Origin: Algoriphagus aquimarinus
Lineage (GTDB): Bacteria; Bacteroidota; Bacteroidia; Cytophagales; Cyclobacteriaceae
Length of the DNA stretch: 64,000 nucleotides
Direction of reading: 5' to 3'
NCBI RefSeq assembly: GCF_900112005.1
Contig: NZ_FOKK01000014.1
Coordinates: 1 to 64,000 of the forward strand
The notes below the pieces were generated by a model, which was not told where the DNA came from, did not search any database, and was given only the letters and a program-made list of their open reading frames with translations. The first letter of the stretch is position 1; the number at the start of each line of letters is the position of its first letter. Made by a program: the position numbers and the translations under genes. Below are positions 33,713-42,280 of the stretch, piece after piece.

Positions 33713-36175
33713 TTAGAGTTGAGCTTGTTCCGCGGTAAGTGCTGCTATTCCTTTTTGTATGGAGCCGTATCGCTGGGCATAGTCCATCACCTTGATTTTC
33801 TCGGTTTCTTCGGTGGTATAGGCCAAGTACTCTTCTTTGGATACCTCGGTGCGATACACTTTGGAGAGCATTCCTCCCAGACTGATGAATACTTCTTTGT
33901 AGATTCTTTTGGGGTCATTGGCCTTGTTGACAGAAAGTACCATTGCCCGTTCCTTATCCGTTAAGCCCAAGAGTTCCTGTATCTGATCAAACTTGTTTTG
34001 GTACTTGGATTGATCCAGCAGGATCTTACAATCACTGTTGTTGATGATGGCTTGCTTGACCACAGGGGAGCTGATGATATCTTCGACCTCCTGGGTGACT
34101 ACAATGGCTTCCCCGAAGAATTTTCGAACAGTTTTAAATAAATACTTGATGTATTCTGCCATGCCTTCCTTGGCGATGGCTTTCCAGGCTTCTTCGATCA
34201 GAATCAGTTTGCGGATACCTTTGAGTTTGCGCATTTTGTTGATGAAGACTTCCATGATGATGATAGTCACCACAGGGAAGAGAATCGGATGGTCTTTGAT
34301 GTTATCCAGCTCAAAGACGATGAACCGCTCCTGAAGCAAGTCTAGGTTTTCGGTGGAGTTTAATAGGTAATCGAATTCACCACCTCTGTAATAGGGGCGA
34401 AGCACATAGAGAAAATTGCTGATGTCAAAATCCTTCTCTTTGACTTTATCTGACACTAGTATAGGCAGAAAGTCTATTTTCACGTAGTCATAAAAGCTGT
34501 TGAAACTCGCAAATAGGGATGAATCGGAAGCCAGTTTTTCGTAGTAGCCTTTTAGTGCATTGGATAGCGCGACATACTCACTTCGGGTGAAGGTTTCGTC
34601 GTCTTTTTTCCAGAGTGCGAGCAGCAGAGTCTTGATGCTTTCTTTCTTTTCGGTATCCAGCTGATCACCTTCAGCGATGTAAAAGGGATTGAATCGGATG
34701 GGGTTTTTCTCATCGTAGGTGAAATAATAACCTCCGACCAGATCACAAAGTCCTTTGTAGGAATGACCCACATCTACAAGTACTACATGCGTTCCCTGCT
34801 CGTAATAACTTCGGATCAGGTGATTGGTGAAAAAGGATTTTCCGCTTCCACTGGGGCCGAGTATGAATTTGTTGCGGTTGGTGCAGATGCCCCGTTTTAC
34901 CGGTTCATCGGAGAGATCCACATGTACTGGTTTTCCGGTGAGGCGGTCTCCCAATCGTATTCCAAATGGGCTAAGTGAGCTGCGGTAACCTGTTTCCAGA
35001 TTAAGGAAACAGGTGGCTTGCTCGACAAAGGTGTCAAAGCTGTCATTCATCGGAAAGTCAGCACTGTTGCCCGGGATCCCTGCCCAAAAGATCTGGGCAG
35101 CCCCTACGGTTTCTTCTTTTGCAATGGCTTCCATCTGAGAGAGGGCAGCTCCGACTTGCTTTTTGATTTCAGGAATCTGTAGTGGATCTTCTGTCCAGGT
35201 TAGGATATTGAAGTGGGCTTTTACAGGAAGTCTTTGTTCACTGATTGCCTCATTCAAGTAATCATTGGTCGCATCCCGCGCGATGGCATTTTCCCTGCTG
35301 TAATTGGCAAGTGATTGGAGTCGAAGCCGCTTTGATTCCAATCTTTTTAGCGTTTGTTGTGCATCTTCGATAAAGATATATTGGTTATAGATATGGTTGC
35401 AGGGTAGGAGTTGTCCCAGCGCTGAGGCAAAGCCTACGCTGAATTTGGTGGTATCGATACTGTATTTATCGTAGTTGATTCTGCTTCCGCAAAGAGCTGG
35501 TAGATCACTGGCATCGGAAAGGGTGAATAAACGGCAGTGTTTGTTGCCAATGCTTGGGTTTGGTTTGAAGCTGATGTCTGAAAGCCAGGTTGGTTCCTTG
35601 GTTTCGGAAAGGCTGCAGTATTTTTCAAGAATTCCCTTTTGGGTGCGAGTGCTATAAATGTCGAGTTCTTTTAGTCGCTTGATCTGCACAAATCCACTGT
35701 CAGTTAGGATGCGTTCGAACTGTCCACAGGCATCCAGGAAACTGGGTAGCGTGTCAGCCAGAACCAACTCTTCAGGGACAATATGGGAGCGGAGTAGGGT
35801 GGAAAATAGGCTGCTGGAAGCCTTCCTGTTTTTTGGACTTAGCGTCAAAAACAGGTAGCAGCTGTGATCTAAAAAGGGACGCTCATGAAAGAAGCGTTCA
35901 CTGCTTCTATGCAGAAAGCTTTGATCTGAATTTGAAAAAGTAGCTTGATGCTGACTGTCAATAAACCAATCCTGTTTGTGTAGGATGCTGTGTTGTGGAA
36001 GTGATTTGATGGATTTGATCCATACCTGATGGAAAGCTTCGTATTCCTGATCACTCAAGGTAAATATCTCAGGAAGTTCTGCTTGATAGGCCACCGTGAT
36101 ATCCCCTTGCTTGGAAAGTATGCAATCCTGCTCTATACTAAGAATAGGGAAATGGTTTTCAAGGTGTCTTTCCAT
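33713..36175 (-). CDS. traG: Conjugation ATPase TraG (VirB4-like)
   Basis: The 820-residue protein powers transfer-apparatus assembly. It starts MERHLENHFPILSIEQDCILSKQGD, the usual TraG opening; an ATG at 36292 would add 39 residues and overlap traF by 56 bp, so I prefer 36175. Walker A is LGPSGSGKSFF at about residues 437-447, Walker B is LILIEEAWKAI at about 655-665, and TVRKFFGEAIVVTQEVEDI follows. These are VirB4-family features. It lies in the expected E-F-G order. Confidence 0.93.
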   Translation of the reverse strand: MERHLENHFPILSIEQDCILSKQGDITVAYQAELPEIFTLSDQEYEAFHQVWIKSIKSLPQHSILHKQDWFIDSQHQATFSNSDQSFLHRSSERFFHERPFLDHSCYLFLTLSPKNRKASSSLFSTLLRSHIVPEELVLADTLPSFLDACGQFERILTDSGFVQIKRLKELDIYSTRTQKGILEKYCSLSETKEPTWLSDISFKPNPSIGNKHCRLFTLSDASDLPALCGSRINYDKYSIDTTKFSVGFASALGQLLPCNHIYNQYIFIEDAQQTLKRLESKRLRLQSLANYSRENAIARDATNDYLNEAISEQRLPVKAHFNILTWTEDPLQIPEIKKQVGAALSQMEAIAKEETVGAAQIFWAGIPGNSADFPMNDSFDTFVEQATCFLNLETGYRSSLSPFGIRLGDRLTGKPVHVDLSDEPVKRGICTNRNKFILGPSGSGKSFFTNHLIRSYYEQGTHVVLVDVGHSYKGLCDLVGGYYFTYDEKNPIRFNPFYIAEGDQLDTEKKESIKTLLLALWKKDDETFTRSEYVALSNALKGYYEKLASDSSLFASFNSFYDYVKIDFLPILVSDKVKEKDFDISNFLYVLRPYYRGGEFDYLLNSTENLDLLQERFIVFELDNIKDHPILFPVVTIIIMEVFINKMRKLKGIRKLILIEEAWKAIAKEGMAEYIKYLFKTVRKFFGEAIVVTQEVEDIISSPVVKQAIINNSDCKILLDQSKYQNKFDQIQELLGLTDKERAMVLSVNKANDPKRIYKEVFISLGGMLSKVYRTEVSKEEYLAYTTEETEKIKVMDYAQRYGSIQKGIAALTAEQAQL

Positions 36176-36236
36176 GGGGTCGGATTGTTTTCTATTTGGG
36201 AATGAGGATTTTAATTGAGGTGCGCGAATGGGTTGC

Positions 36237-36563
36237 CTATTTTTTGGATTTGAGTTTTTGATAAACTCCTCTTGATTTGATGCGGATGGCATGGGGGATC
36301 TGACGGTGAGCTAACTTTTTCATCATGCCGTGTTCCCCATACCTATGGCTAAGCTGATAAACCTTGATAACCAATAGTGACCCTGAGATTGCGATGATGA
36401 TCAAACAGACAAAGGGATGCACTCCCAGAATAAAGAGAATGGCAAAGCTGACAAGTAGTGCCAGCACACCGGCACCTAGGTACCATATGTACTGGGCTTT
36501 TAATCCCTTGAATTCAATGGACTTGTTGATGCCTTTATTGATCCGATAGATACTGTTAGACAT
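36237..36563 (-). CDS. traF: Conjugative transposon protein TraF (DUF4133)
   Basis: The start is placed at ATG 36563 (MSNSIYRINKGINKSIEFKG) because this is the standard N-terminus of the family; the longer open frame upstream reads as non-protein. The 108-residue protein has two membrane helices (about residues 23-62) and a basic C-terminus (HRQIPHAIRIKSRGVYQKLK). It resembles VirB3-type small inner-membrane proteins. It starts 17 bp after the traE stop. Confidence 0.92.
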   Translation of the reverse strand: MSNSIYRINKGINKSIEFKGLKAQYIWYLGAGVLALLVSFAILFILGVHPFVCLIIIAISGSLLVIKVYQLSHRYGEHGMMKKLAHRQIPHAIRIKSRGVYQKLKSKK

Positions 36564-36580
36564 GTTGTTATGTGCTTTAG

Positions 36581-36910
36581 TTAAACTCCAAAGAAGGATT
36601 TGATAACTGTGGCGACTACGACTAGAAAGACACAGCTTCCAAACCAGGCAGCGGCAACTTTTCCGGTATCTGGGTCGCCTGCATTCCACTTTTGATAGAC
36701 TTTTACTGCGCCGATCAATCCGAGAATGGCACCAATAGCATACATAAGACTGGTGCCTGCATCAAAGTAGCTGCGCACCTGACGGTTGGCTTCTTCGATT
36801 CCTGCAAGTCCGTCTTGGGCTTTTGCTGAAAGGGTTGATAAGCCAAGGAAAAGGATAGATAAAATGCCATTCGAATGGCCTGGAGTAAGGGGTTGGTGGT
36901 TCTTTTTCAT
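36581..36910 (-). CDS. traE: Conjugative transposon protein TraE (DUF4134)
   Basis: The 109-residue protein has a signal sequence (to about ...AKAQD), then GLAGIEEANRQVRSYFDAGTSLMYAIGAILGLIGAVKVYQKWNAGDPDTGKVAAAWFGSCVF. This is the DUF4134 pattern, with two membrane helices, resembling VirB2-type pilin subunits. It is the first of the E-F-G set on the - strand. Confidence 0.94.
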   Translation of the reverse strand: MKKNHQPLTPGHSNGILSILFLGLSTLSAKAQDGLAGIEEANRQVRSYFDAGTSLMYAIGAILGLIGAVKVYQKWNAGDPDTGKVAAAWFGSCVFLVVVATVIKSFFGV

Positions 36911-36973
36911 TGGATTAGCATTTAGTGATCGTTGGGTATTTTTAGATTTTGGGAGAGTTAGTAGCGATTTGGA

Positions 36974-37420
36974 TTAAGGAGAATGAGCTGCCCAGGCTTC
37001 TTCGATTTCTGTTTCGTTGAAGTTGATCCTACACTGCTTCTCAGCATTTTCTAAAATGAAATTGATAACGGCAACCCGGTAGGCGGGCTCCCGAAGCCCG
37101 GTGTGGTTTGACAACGTCTGGATCAGCTGCAAGTGCAGTTTTTCCTTGCTTGTCCTGTTTTGCCCCGCCTTCCCGAGGATGCCGTTTAATTCCGCAACGG
37201 TTGCTTCCAACTCTTCAAAATGATCAGTAGGTTTTTCGTCAGTTCTCCTGTGGTGCTGCTCCTCTTCCTGCTGACGGTCCTGACTGATCTTATTTATCCT
37301 GCGGGAAAGCAGGCTGCGAAATTCCTGTGGATAGTATGATACTATGATGATTATGTAGTAGGCTGCCATGCCTACTGCCAAGGTGCTGAAGTATGTGTTC
37401 CAGGTAATTGCTTCCAACAT
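36974..37420 (-). CDS. Small membrane protein at the head of the tra operon
   Basis: The 148-residue protein has one N-terminal membrane helix (TYFSTLAVGMAAYYIIIIV, about residues 8-27), then a charged Gln-Glu-rich linker and a C-terminal helical domain (EKLHLQLIQTLSNHTGLREPAYRVAVINFILENAEKQC). It is first in the transcript of the tra genes and resembles hypothetical proteins found before traE in Bacteroidota elements. A truncated copy lies at 14033-14212. Function unknown. Confidence 0.75.
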   Translation of the reverse strand: MLEAITWNTYFSTLAVGMAAYYIIIIVSYYPQEFRSLLSRRINKISQDRQQEEEQHHRRTDEKPTDHFEELEATVAELNGILGKAGQNRTSKEKLHLQLIQTLSNHTGLREPAYRVAVINFILENAEKQCRINFNETEIEEAWAAHSP

Positions 37421-37509
37421 AGTGTGACTGTTTTGGGTCAGTGTGATTGGTTTGTCTCGCTGACAGAAGCAAATGTGGGGATGGTAAATCCCTGTTTTTT
37501 ACACCTTTG

Positions 37510-37521
37510 TGGTAGCTACCA
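37510..37521. promoter_or_regulatory. Palindrome TGGTAGCTACCA between divergent tra and radC genes
   Basis: This perfect 12-bp palindrome is about 90 bp upstream of the tra operon head and 225 bp upstream of the radC-like gene. It is preserved in the relic at 14300-14311 although the surroundings have diverged, which suggests it had been under selection. An operator for a dimeric regulator is the simplest reading. Confidence 0.5.
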
Positions 37522-37557
37522 AAAAATAGTTTTTTAAAATATTTTATAGATAATTGG

Positions 37558-37675
37558 TAATGAGCTGAAGTTTTTTGTCCCTGAATTCTTCCAAAGTTAG
37601 TCCTTGGCTGCGATGCGTCCATGAGCTTCCGGCATAAAGCCATTCGCCTGCGGCTCATTATTTATTCCTTTTCCT
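37558..37675 (+). promoter_or_regulatory. Structured leader upstream of the radC-like gene (copy C)
   Basis: Homologous to 14338-14455 and 20290-20392. It contains CCGGCATAAAGCC and AGCC...GGCT hairpins followed by CATTATTTATTCC. The ArdC gene has a similar upstream pattern (CGGCATAAAGCC, 49691-49702, inside a GGCAAGAG/CTCTTGCC hairpin). It may be an attenuator or a structured RNA that controls early genes of the element. Confidence 0.55.
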
Positions 37676-37744
37676 CATGGCCTTATCTCTCCCAAGACCT
37701 GTGTGGCTGTCCTAATTCATTGTTCACCAAAACGAAAAGAAATT

Positions 37745-38215
37745 ATGGATACGCTCGAAAGAAAAAATGATCTATTTGAAGTAGCTGAAATCAAATTGAG
37801 CTATAGTGGTAAAGTAAAAAACTCCCTTAGACCAAGAGTTGAAAGTTCAAGACAGGTATATGAAGTATTTGCCCAAGCTTGGGATAACGAACGAATAGAG
37901 TTTGTAGAGGATTTTAAAGTGATGCTGCTATCAAGAGCCAATAGAGTTCTTGGAATCGTAAACATCAGTTCTGGAGGAACAGCAGGAACGGTAGTGGATG
38001 TGAAACTGGTCTATGCAGCCGCAATTAAATCAAATTCTAGCTCTGTAATCCTAGCTCATAACCATCCGAGTGGGAATCTAATGCCTTCAGAACAGGATAA
38101 AAGATTAACCCAGCGGATTAAGCAAGCCGGTGTTATTCTGGATATTCCGGTGCTGGATCATGTGATTATGACTGCAGAGGGGTATTATTCCTTTGCAGAT
38201 GAAGGAGAGCTTTAG
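37745..38215 (+). CDS. RadC-family JAB/MPN-domain protein of the mobile element
   Basis: The 156-residue protein begins MDTLERKNDLFEVAEIKLSYSGKV and has the RadC core. A JAMM-type motif HNHPSGNLMPSEQD lies at about residues 104-117, and the conserved DHVIMTAEGYYSFADEG ends the chain. The N-terminal UPF0758 helix-hairpin-helix domain of chromosomal RadC is missing, as usual for the short mobile-element versions. The biochemical role of these proteins is not settled. The ATG at 37745 matches the conserved start also seen in the relic at 14522. It is transcribed away from the tra operon. Confidence 0.9.
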   Translation: MDTLERKNDLFEVAEIKLSYSGKVKNSLRPRVESSRQVYEVFAQAWDNERIEFVEDFKVMLLSRANRVLGIVNISSGGTAGTVVDVKLVYAAAIKSNSSSVILAHNHPSGNLMPSEQDKRLTQRIKQAGVILDIPVLDHVIMTAEGYYSFADEGEL

Positions 38216-38227
38216 GGCTCTTTTTTC
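38206..38227 (+). terminator. Terminator overlapping the radC-like stop codon
   Basis: AGAGC-TTTAGG-GCTCT followed by TTTTTCTT. The loop contains the TAG stop. Confidence 0.6.
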
Positions 38228-38564
38228 TTAATAGGCAATAGGAAGGATTCCGGCACAAAGTAAAAGCATCAATGCAAAAAGTGGACTGACGGCCAGAACA
38301 TTTATGACTTAGGTTTGTCCTGTTATTTGCATCCTTTTCCAAAAAAAAAATCATTATATAAATCCTATTTTAATGCGTTCAATGATACATTTTTTTTTAT
38401 GCTGAATATATGTTGATTATAGCTTTTGGGTACTGATATAAGTTTTAGGGGTGGTCGCAATACAGGTTATTTTTTTTAGAATCATAAAATTTGGAAAATG
38501 CATCACTATTCCCGCAAATACCAACGATATATTTCAACTTGGAAGAACATTTACCTTCTAAAAT
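38228..38564. other. AT-rich boundary region
   Basis: No gene. Long A and T tracts (38340-38400) mark the change from the tra part to the AT-rich module that follows. This may be near the right end of the conjugative segment. Confidence 0.4.
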
Positions 38565-39242
38565 CTAGTTTTTATCAATACTTGAAAAAACCAGATCATT
38601 TAAAAACTCAACTATTTCAATTTCTTTATTTTTTTTGCTAAAATCGGTAAGTGATGATAGATTATGCATAAAGAAGTTTTGAAAATGAGCTATTTCGATA
38701 ATTGTAGAAGCTAAAGATTTAGCAAATTTGTAATCAGGATTGTATTCTAGAATAACATTACCTATCACTATACATAAATCCTTATATGGCTGAAAAAATT
38801 CCAATTTATTATTTTCCTCCACTTGCTTAGTTAAATATGCTTTGGAACCTTCTGCAACAATTACAGGATGCAGCAAGCTCTCATCAATATAACTCGTTTG
38901 TTTATCATCCTCAATAGGAGATGATAATAAATTGATTATTTTTTGTAGTTTAATTTTAGGTGCTTCAATGTTATTGGTTTGAAAATTTATTTGAAATCCG
39001 ATCCATCCAAAATACCACGCAGTAATATAAATCAATAATTTATGTTTATTTTCAAAATAACGATAAATACCCGTTTCTGTTGAGCCAATATCTTCAGCGA
39101 GTTTTTTAAAAGTGAAGGCTTCAAATCCTAACTTATAAATAAGTTCTACACTATGTTTTAGGATTTTTCTTCCCAACTCCGTATCTTCTGGGTCGCGAAG
39201 ATATAATCCTTTATTCATTTTTATTCTAAACTGAACTTTCAT
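38565..39242 (-). CDS. TetR/AcrR-family transcriptional regulator
   Basis: The 225-residue protein has the TetR HTH near the N-terminus: ILKHSVELIYKLGFEAFTFKKLAEDIGSTETGIYRYFENKHKLLIYITAWYFGWI. The C-terminal ligand domain is helical and AT-rich in coding. It is divergent from the DedA-PepSY-TerC genes, with 300 bp between them, so it probably represses that set. A TAnnTTTG-type -7 element sits at 39274-39281 on its own strand. An internal ATG at 39218 is an alternative start. Confidence 0.9.
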   Translation of the reverse strand: MKVQFRIKMNKGLYLRDPEDTELGRKILKHSVELIYKLGFEAFTFKKLAEDIGSTETGIYRYFENKHKLLIYITAWYFGWIGFQINFQTNNIEAPKIKLQKIINLLSSPIEDDKQTSYIDESLLHPVIVAEGSKAYLTKQVEENNKLEFFQPYKDLCIVIGNVILEYNPDYKFAKSLASTIIEIAHFQNFFMHNLSSLTDFSKKNKEIEIVEFLNDLVFSSIDKN

Positions 39243-39273
39243 TAGGGTTGTTTCTTTAGAGAAAAAATTTTTT

Positions 39274-39281
39274 CAAATGTA
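39274..39281 (-). promoter_or_regulatory. Promoter -7 element for the tetR-type gene
   Basis: On the - strand TACATTTG matches the Bacteroidota TAnnTTTG consensus, 32 bp upstream of the ATG. No clear -33 TTG is seen, which may mean weak or regulated transcription. Confidence 0.45.
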
Positions 39282-39508
39282 TGAAAAAAAATTATTTATT
39301 ATTCTAGACTTAAATCAATGAAAAAGGTTCCTCTTGATAGAAATAAGTATCAATCGAGGTAAGTCAAGGGATATTTTAACTCTGAATTTCAAACTTCATT
39401 TAAATTGAATCTGAGCGAATACAGGTATTGATTTCTTAAAATTAGTTAAATTTTCGGTAGTACACTAATTTTTTATGACAGTAATACTCCCATTTTAAAT
39501 AGTTTGAC

Positions 39509-39516
39509 TATCTTTG
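39509..39516 (+). promoter_or_regulatory. Promoter -7 element for the DedA-TerC genes
   Basis: TATCTTTG matches TAnnTTTG and lies 26 bp upstream of the DedA ATG at 39543. A -33 element is not evident. Confidence 0.5.
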
Positions 39517-39542
39517 CTTGCCTTGTAAATCTTAAACCAATA

Positions 39543-40199
39543 ATGGAGTTAGCACTAGAATCTCTTCAATACCTGTTAGACCCCGACTGGATAATGAAAA
39601 ATGGCGGATTATATTTGGTCCTGCTGGTTTTATTTATTGAAACAGGGGTAATAATTGGGTTTTTTCTGCCCGGTGATCCTCTTTTATTTATTTCTGGTAT
39701 GGTGATAGCTTCTGCCAGCGAAACCCCATATCCATTTCCTAATCAATTCCCCAATCTTTTGTTCTGGATGACGTTGTTTGCGTGCTCAACAATTTTGGGA
39801 AACTTCTTCGGATATTGGTTTGGGTATAAATTTAAACACATTGTCAACAGAGAAGATGATACTTGGTTTTTGAAACGAAAACATATTCAAGTAGCACATG
39901 ATTTTTATGAAAAAAGAGGTGGTTTTGCTATCGCTATCGCACGTTTTTTACCTATAGTTAGGACTTTTGCTCCAATTATTGCGGGTGCATTAGGAATGAA
40001 CTTTAAAAAGTTTTCTTTTTTCAATATTTTCGGAGCGATTATTTGGGTAGGAAGTATAACATTATTAGGCTATGTTTTAGGTGAAATTCCATGGGTAAGG
40101 AATAATTTGGAATATATTTTATTAGGGTTAGTTTTATTAGTTACTGCGCCTGTGATTATAAAATTAGTATTTAATAAAAAAAATATTAATCACATTTAA
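39543..40199 (+). CDS. DedA-family (VTT-domain) membrane protein
   Basis: The 218-residue protein has the VTT core: GVIIGFFLPGDPLLFISG, RGGFAIAIARFLPIVRTFAPIIAG and ALGMNFKKFSFFNIFGAIIWV. DedA proteins flip or carry undecaprenyl phosphate or phospholipids and keep the membrane energised. The ATG at 39543 follows the promoter element and is preferred to an upstream frame start at 39504 that lies in the promoter. It leads the set DedA, PepSY-like, zinc ribbon, TerC with gaps of 12, 35 and 7 bp, so one transcript is likely. Confidence 0.93.
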   Translation: MELALESLQYLLDPDWIMKNGGLYLVLLVLFIETGVIIGFFLPGDPLLFISGMVIASASETPYPFPNQFPNLLFWMTLFACSTILGNFFGYWFGYKFKHIVNREDDTWFLKRKHIQVAHDFYEKRGGFAIAIARFLPIVRTFAPIIAGALGMNFKKFSFFNIFGAIIWVGSITLLGYVLGEIPWVRNNLEYILLGLVLLVTAPVIIKLVFNKKNINHI

Positions 40200-40211
40200 G
40201 AATATTAATTT

Positions 40212-40640
40212 ATGAATATATTCAAAATATTGCCCTTTATTGTTTTAGGAATTTTATTTTCCGAAAAAGCAAATGCTCAGAAAACGGCACTTGCCGAAAA
40301 TGAGATTCCTCTCGAAATTACAAATTATATTAATCAAAATTTCAAAGATCATAAAACAAGAAAGGTGATAAAAGAGATTAGTAATAATAAAGTGGTATAT
40401 AAAATAAAACTAAATAGAAATGTAGAATTGGAATTTGGTGAAGCCTATACAATCAGAGAAATTGAATCTAAATTGGGTGTGTCAATGTTTCTTCTTCCAG
40501 TTCGCATAGTTGAATATGTTCAAACTAACTATCCTAATTTTAAAGTAATTGAATGGGAGTTAGATGAGGAAGGACAAAAAGTTGAATTATACAATGATAT
40601 CGAAATTCTGTTTGACTCCAATGGGAATTTTGTCAAGTAA
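40212..40640 (+). CDS. PepSY-like (DUF2874) exported protein
   Basis: The 142-residue product has a signal peptide (ends near KANAQ) and two repeats of the PepSY-like fold: EIPLEITNYINQNFKDHKTRKVIKEISNNKVVYKIKL and FLLPVRIVEYVQTNYPNFKVIEWELDEEGQKVELYND. These small periplasmic proteins are frequent in Bacteroidota, with unknown ligands. Its place in a DedA-TerC set suggests a role in envelope or metal stress; that is inference. Confidence 0.85.
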   Translation: MNIFKILPFIVLGILFSEKANAQKTALAENEIPLEITNYINQNFKDHKTRKVIKEISNNKVVYKIKLNRNVELEFGEAYTIREIESKLGVSMFLLPVRIVEYVQTNYPNFKVIEWELDEEGQKVELYNDIEILFDSNGNFVK

Positions 40641-40675
40641 AATAATTAAACAATTGAATTTAAAGATAGAAAATT

Positions 40676-40924
40676 ATGAAATGTCCAAATTGTAACGTAG
40701 CCCTAATAATGGCAGACCGAAATGGTATTGAAATCGATTATTGTCCTGATTGTCGTGGGATTTGGTTGGATCGCGGTGAACTCGATAAAATTATAGATCG
40801 CTCATTACAACAACCATCCGCTCCTCAAAGAGATAACTATCCCCATAACGAACGGTATCATTCTGATAAACAAAGCCATTACAAAAAGAAGAATGGCTTT
40901 TTAGGAGACTTATTTGATTTTTAA
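40676..40924 (+). CDS. Zinc-ribbon protein (zf-TFIIB family)
   Basis: The 82-residue protein begins MKCPNCNVALIMADRNGIEIDYCPDCRGIWLDRGELDKII. It has two CxxC pairs that bind one zinc ion and the GIWLDRGEL signature of the TFIIB-type zinc-ribbon family. The tail is rich in His, Lys and Tyr. Such proteins occur next to TerC or membrane genes in many bacteria, with no defined activity. Confidence 0.93.
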   Translation: MKCPNCNVALIMADRNGIEIDYCPDCRGIWLDRGELDKIIDRSLQQPSAPQRDNYPHNERYHSDKQSHYKKKNGFLGDLFDF

Positions 40925-40931
40925 ATAATTT

Positions 40932-41876
40932 ATGATAGTTTGGACAGTTTTTATTGTAATAGTAATATTGGCTTTAATTTTAGACTTAGGTGTATTTAAT
41001 CGTAAGCCTCACGAAATTAAAACAAAAGAGGCGGCAATATGGACAAGTGTTTGGGTAGCGTGTGCCATACTTTTTTCGGGAATAGTTTATCTTTCATTTC
41101 AGAATAATTGGATCGCAAACCCAACAAATTTAACACCATCCGATGCAGTAATAAAATACATAACAGGGTATTTAATTGAACTTTCCTTGAGTGTAGATAA
41201 TATTTTTATTATTGCACTTATCTTTTCTTCTTTTGCTATACCTAAAAAGTATCAGCATGAAGTACTCTTTTATGGTGTATTAGGTGCAATTGTTTTTAGA
41301 GCACTTATGATCCTTTTTGGAGTAGCGCTCATTACAAAATTTAACTGGATGATTTATGTTTTTGGGGCGTTCTTAATTTTAACGGCTCTTAAAATGTTAT
41401 TTAGCCATAATAGTCAAAAAGACCCTCACGATTTTATAATATATAAATGGATTTCTAAAGTTTATCCAGTTACGACTACTGTTGAAGGTGATAAGTTTTT
41501 TATTATAAATAATGGGGTCAAATATGCTACGCCATTATTCGTAGCACTAATAATAATTGAGCTTACCGATGTGTTTTTTGCTATTGATAGCATTCCTGCA
41601 ATTTTAGCAATTACAGCAGACCCATTTATCGTTTTTAGCTCCAATATTCTTGCAATAATGGGGTTAAGGTCTATGTTCTTTCTAGTTGTTGGTATGTTGG
41701 ATAAATTCAAATATATCAATTATAGTTTGGTCGTGATTTTAGCATTTGTGGGAATAAAAATGATAATATCTCATCAAGTGGAGATCCCTGAATGGTTGTC
41801 CCTTGGAGTAATTGTAATCTCCCTAGCTGGAGGAATGATTGCTTCTAAATTAGTGGGAAAAACGGAAATTGAATAA
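40932..41876 (+). CDS. TerC/Alx-family membrane protein
   Basis: The 314-residue protein has about nine membrane segments and the two family signatures: IELSLSVDNIFIIALIFSSF and IIELTDVFFAIDSIPAILAIT. The acidic residues in the helices (VDN, AIDSIPA) are those linked to manganese export in Alx/MntP-like proteins. It starts 7 bp after the zinc-ribbon gene. Together with DedA it suggests control of metal balance at the membrane during secretion or alkaline stress. Confidence 0.93.
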   Translation: MIVWTVFIVIVILALILDLGVFNRKPHEIKTKEAAIWTSVWVACAILFSGIVYLSFQNNWIANPTNLTPSDAVIKYITGYLIELSLSVDNIFIIALIFSSFAIPKKYQHEVLFYGVLGAIVFRALMILFGVALITKFNWMIYVFGAFLILTALKMLFSHNSQKDPHDFIIYKWISKVYPVTTTVEGDKFFIINNGVKYATPLFVALIIIELTDVFFAIDSIPAILAITADPFIVFSSNILAIMGLRSMFFLVVGMLDKFKYINYSLVVILAFVGIKMIISHQVEIPEWLSLGVIVISLAGGMIASKLVGKTEIE

Positions 41877-41993
41877 GGAACTACAGCTAACCAACTACTC
41901 TAAAGATTTGTGTCAGGAATTACTCCCTAAGAACAAGTAGCATCTACATTAGCAAATTGGTTACGATGTTCCAAAATTTAACTAATTCGGTGA

Positions 41994-42269
41994 TCAACTT
42001 TCCCAATTTACCATTATTCAGATTATCAGTGGATTCAAATCCTTCATGTAGATATCTTAGGTAACGAAATTGGATTCTGTCAAAATCCGTTGCCACATAA
42101 AGTCAAGGATGATTCCGGAAGTCTTTCCTTTGGAGGAGATACTTCGAGTTTTGTAATGCCTGAAAAACAGAAATCATTACTGATTGATCGGCTCACATAT
42201 TTATCCGGACTCCCACTCAGTAAGATATTGATGCAAATATTCAGGGAGAGAATTAGTAAATTGTCCTAA
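41994..42269 (+). pseudogene. Unrecognised gene fragment without a start codon
   Basis: The frame is open for 91 codons after a TGA at 41991 and ends with TAA at 42267. It reads as normal protein (YSDYQWIQILHVDILGNEIGF, then SSFVMPEKQKSLLIDRLTYLSGLPLSKILMQIF) but has no ATG in its first half. It directly precedes the ArdC relic, so it is probably the 3' end of a gene lost by recombination. I do not recognise the family. Confidence 0.45.
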
Positions 42270-42280
42270 TTGTATTTAAA

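Noticed and set aside
38216-38354. Short reverse-strand ORF behind the radC-like gene
   Set aside because: The frame overlaps the radC-like 3' end and its terminator, has no family features, and reads as a shadow.
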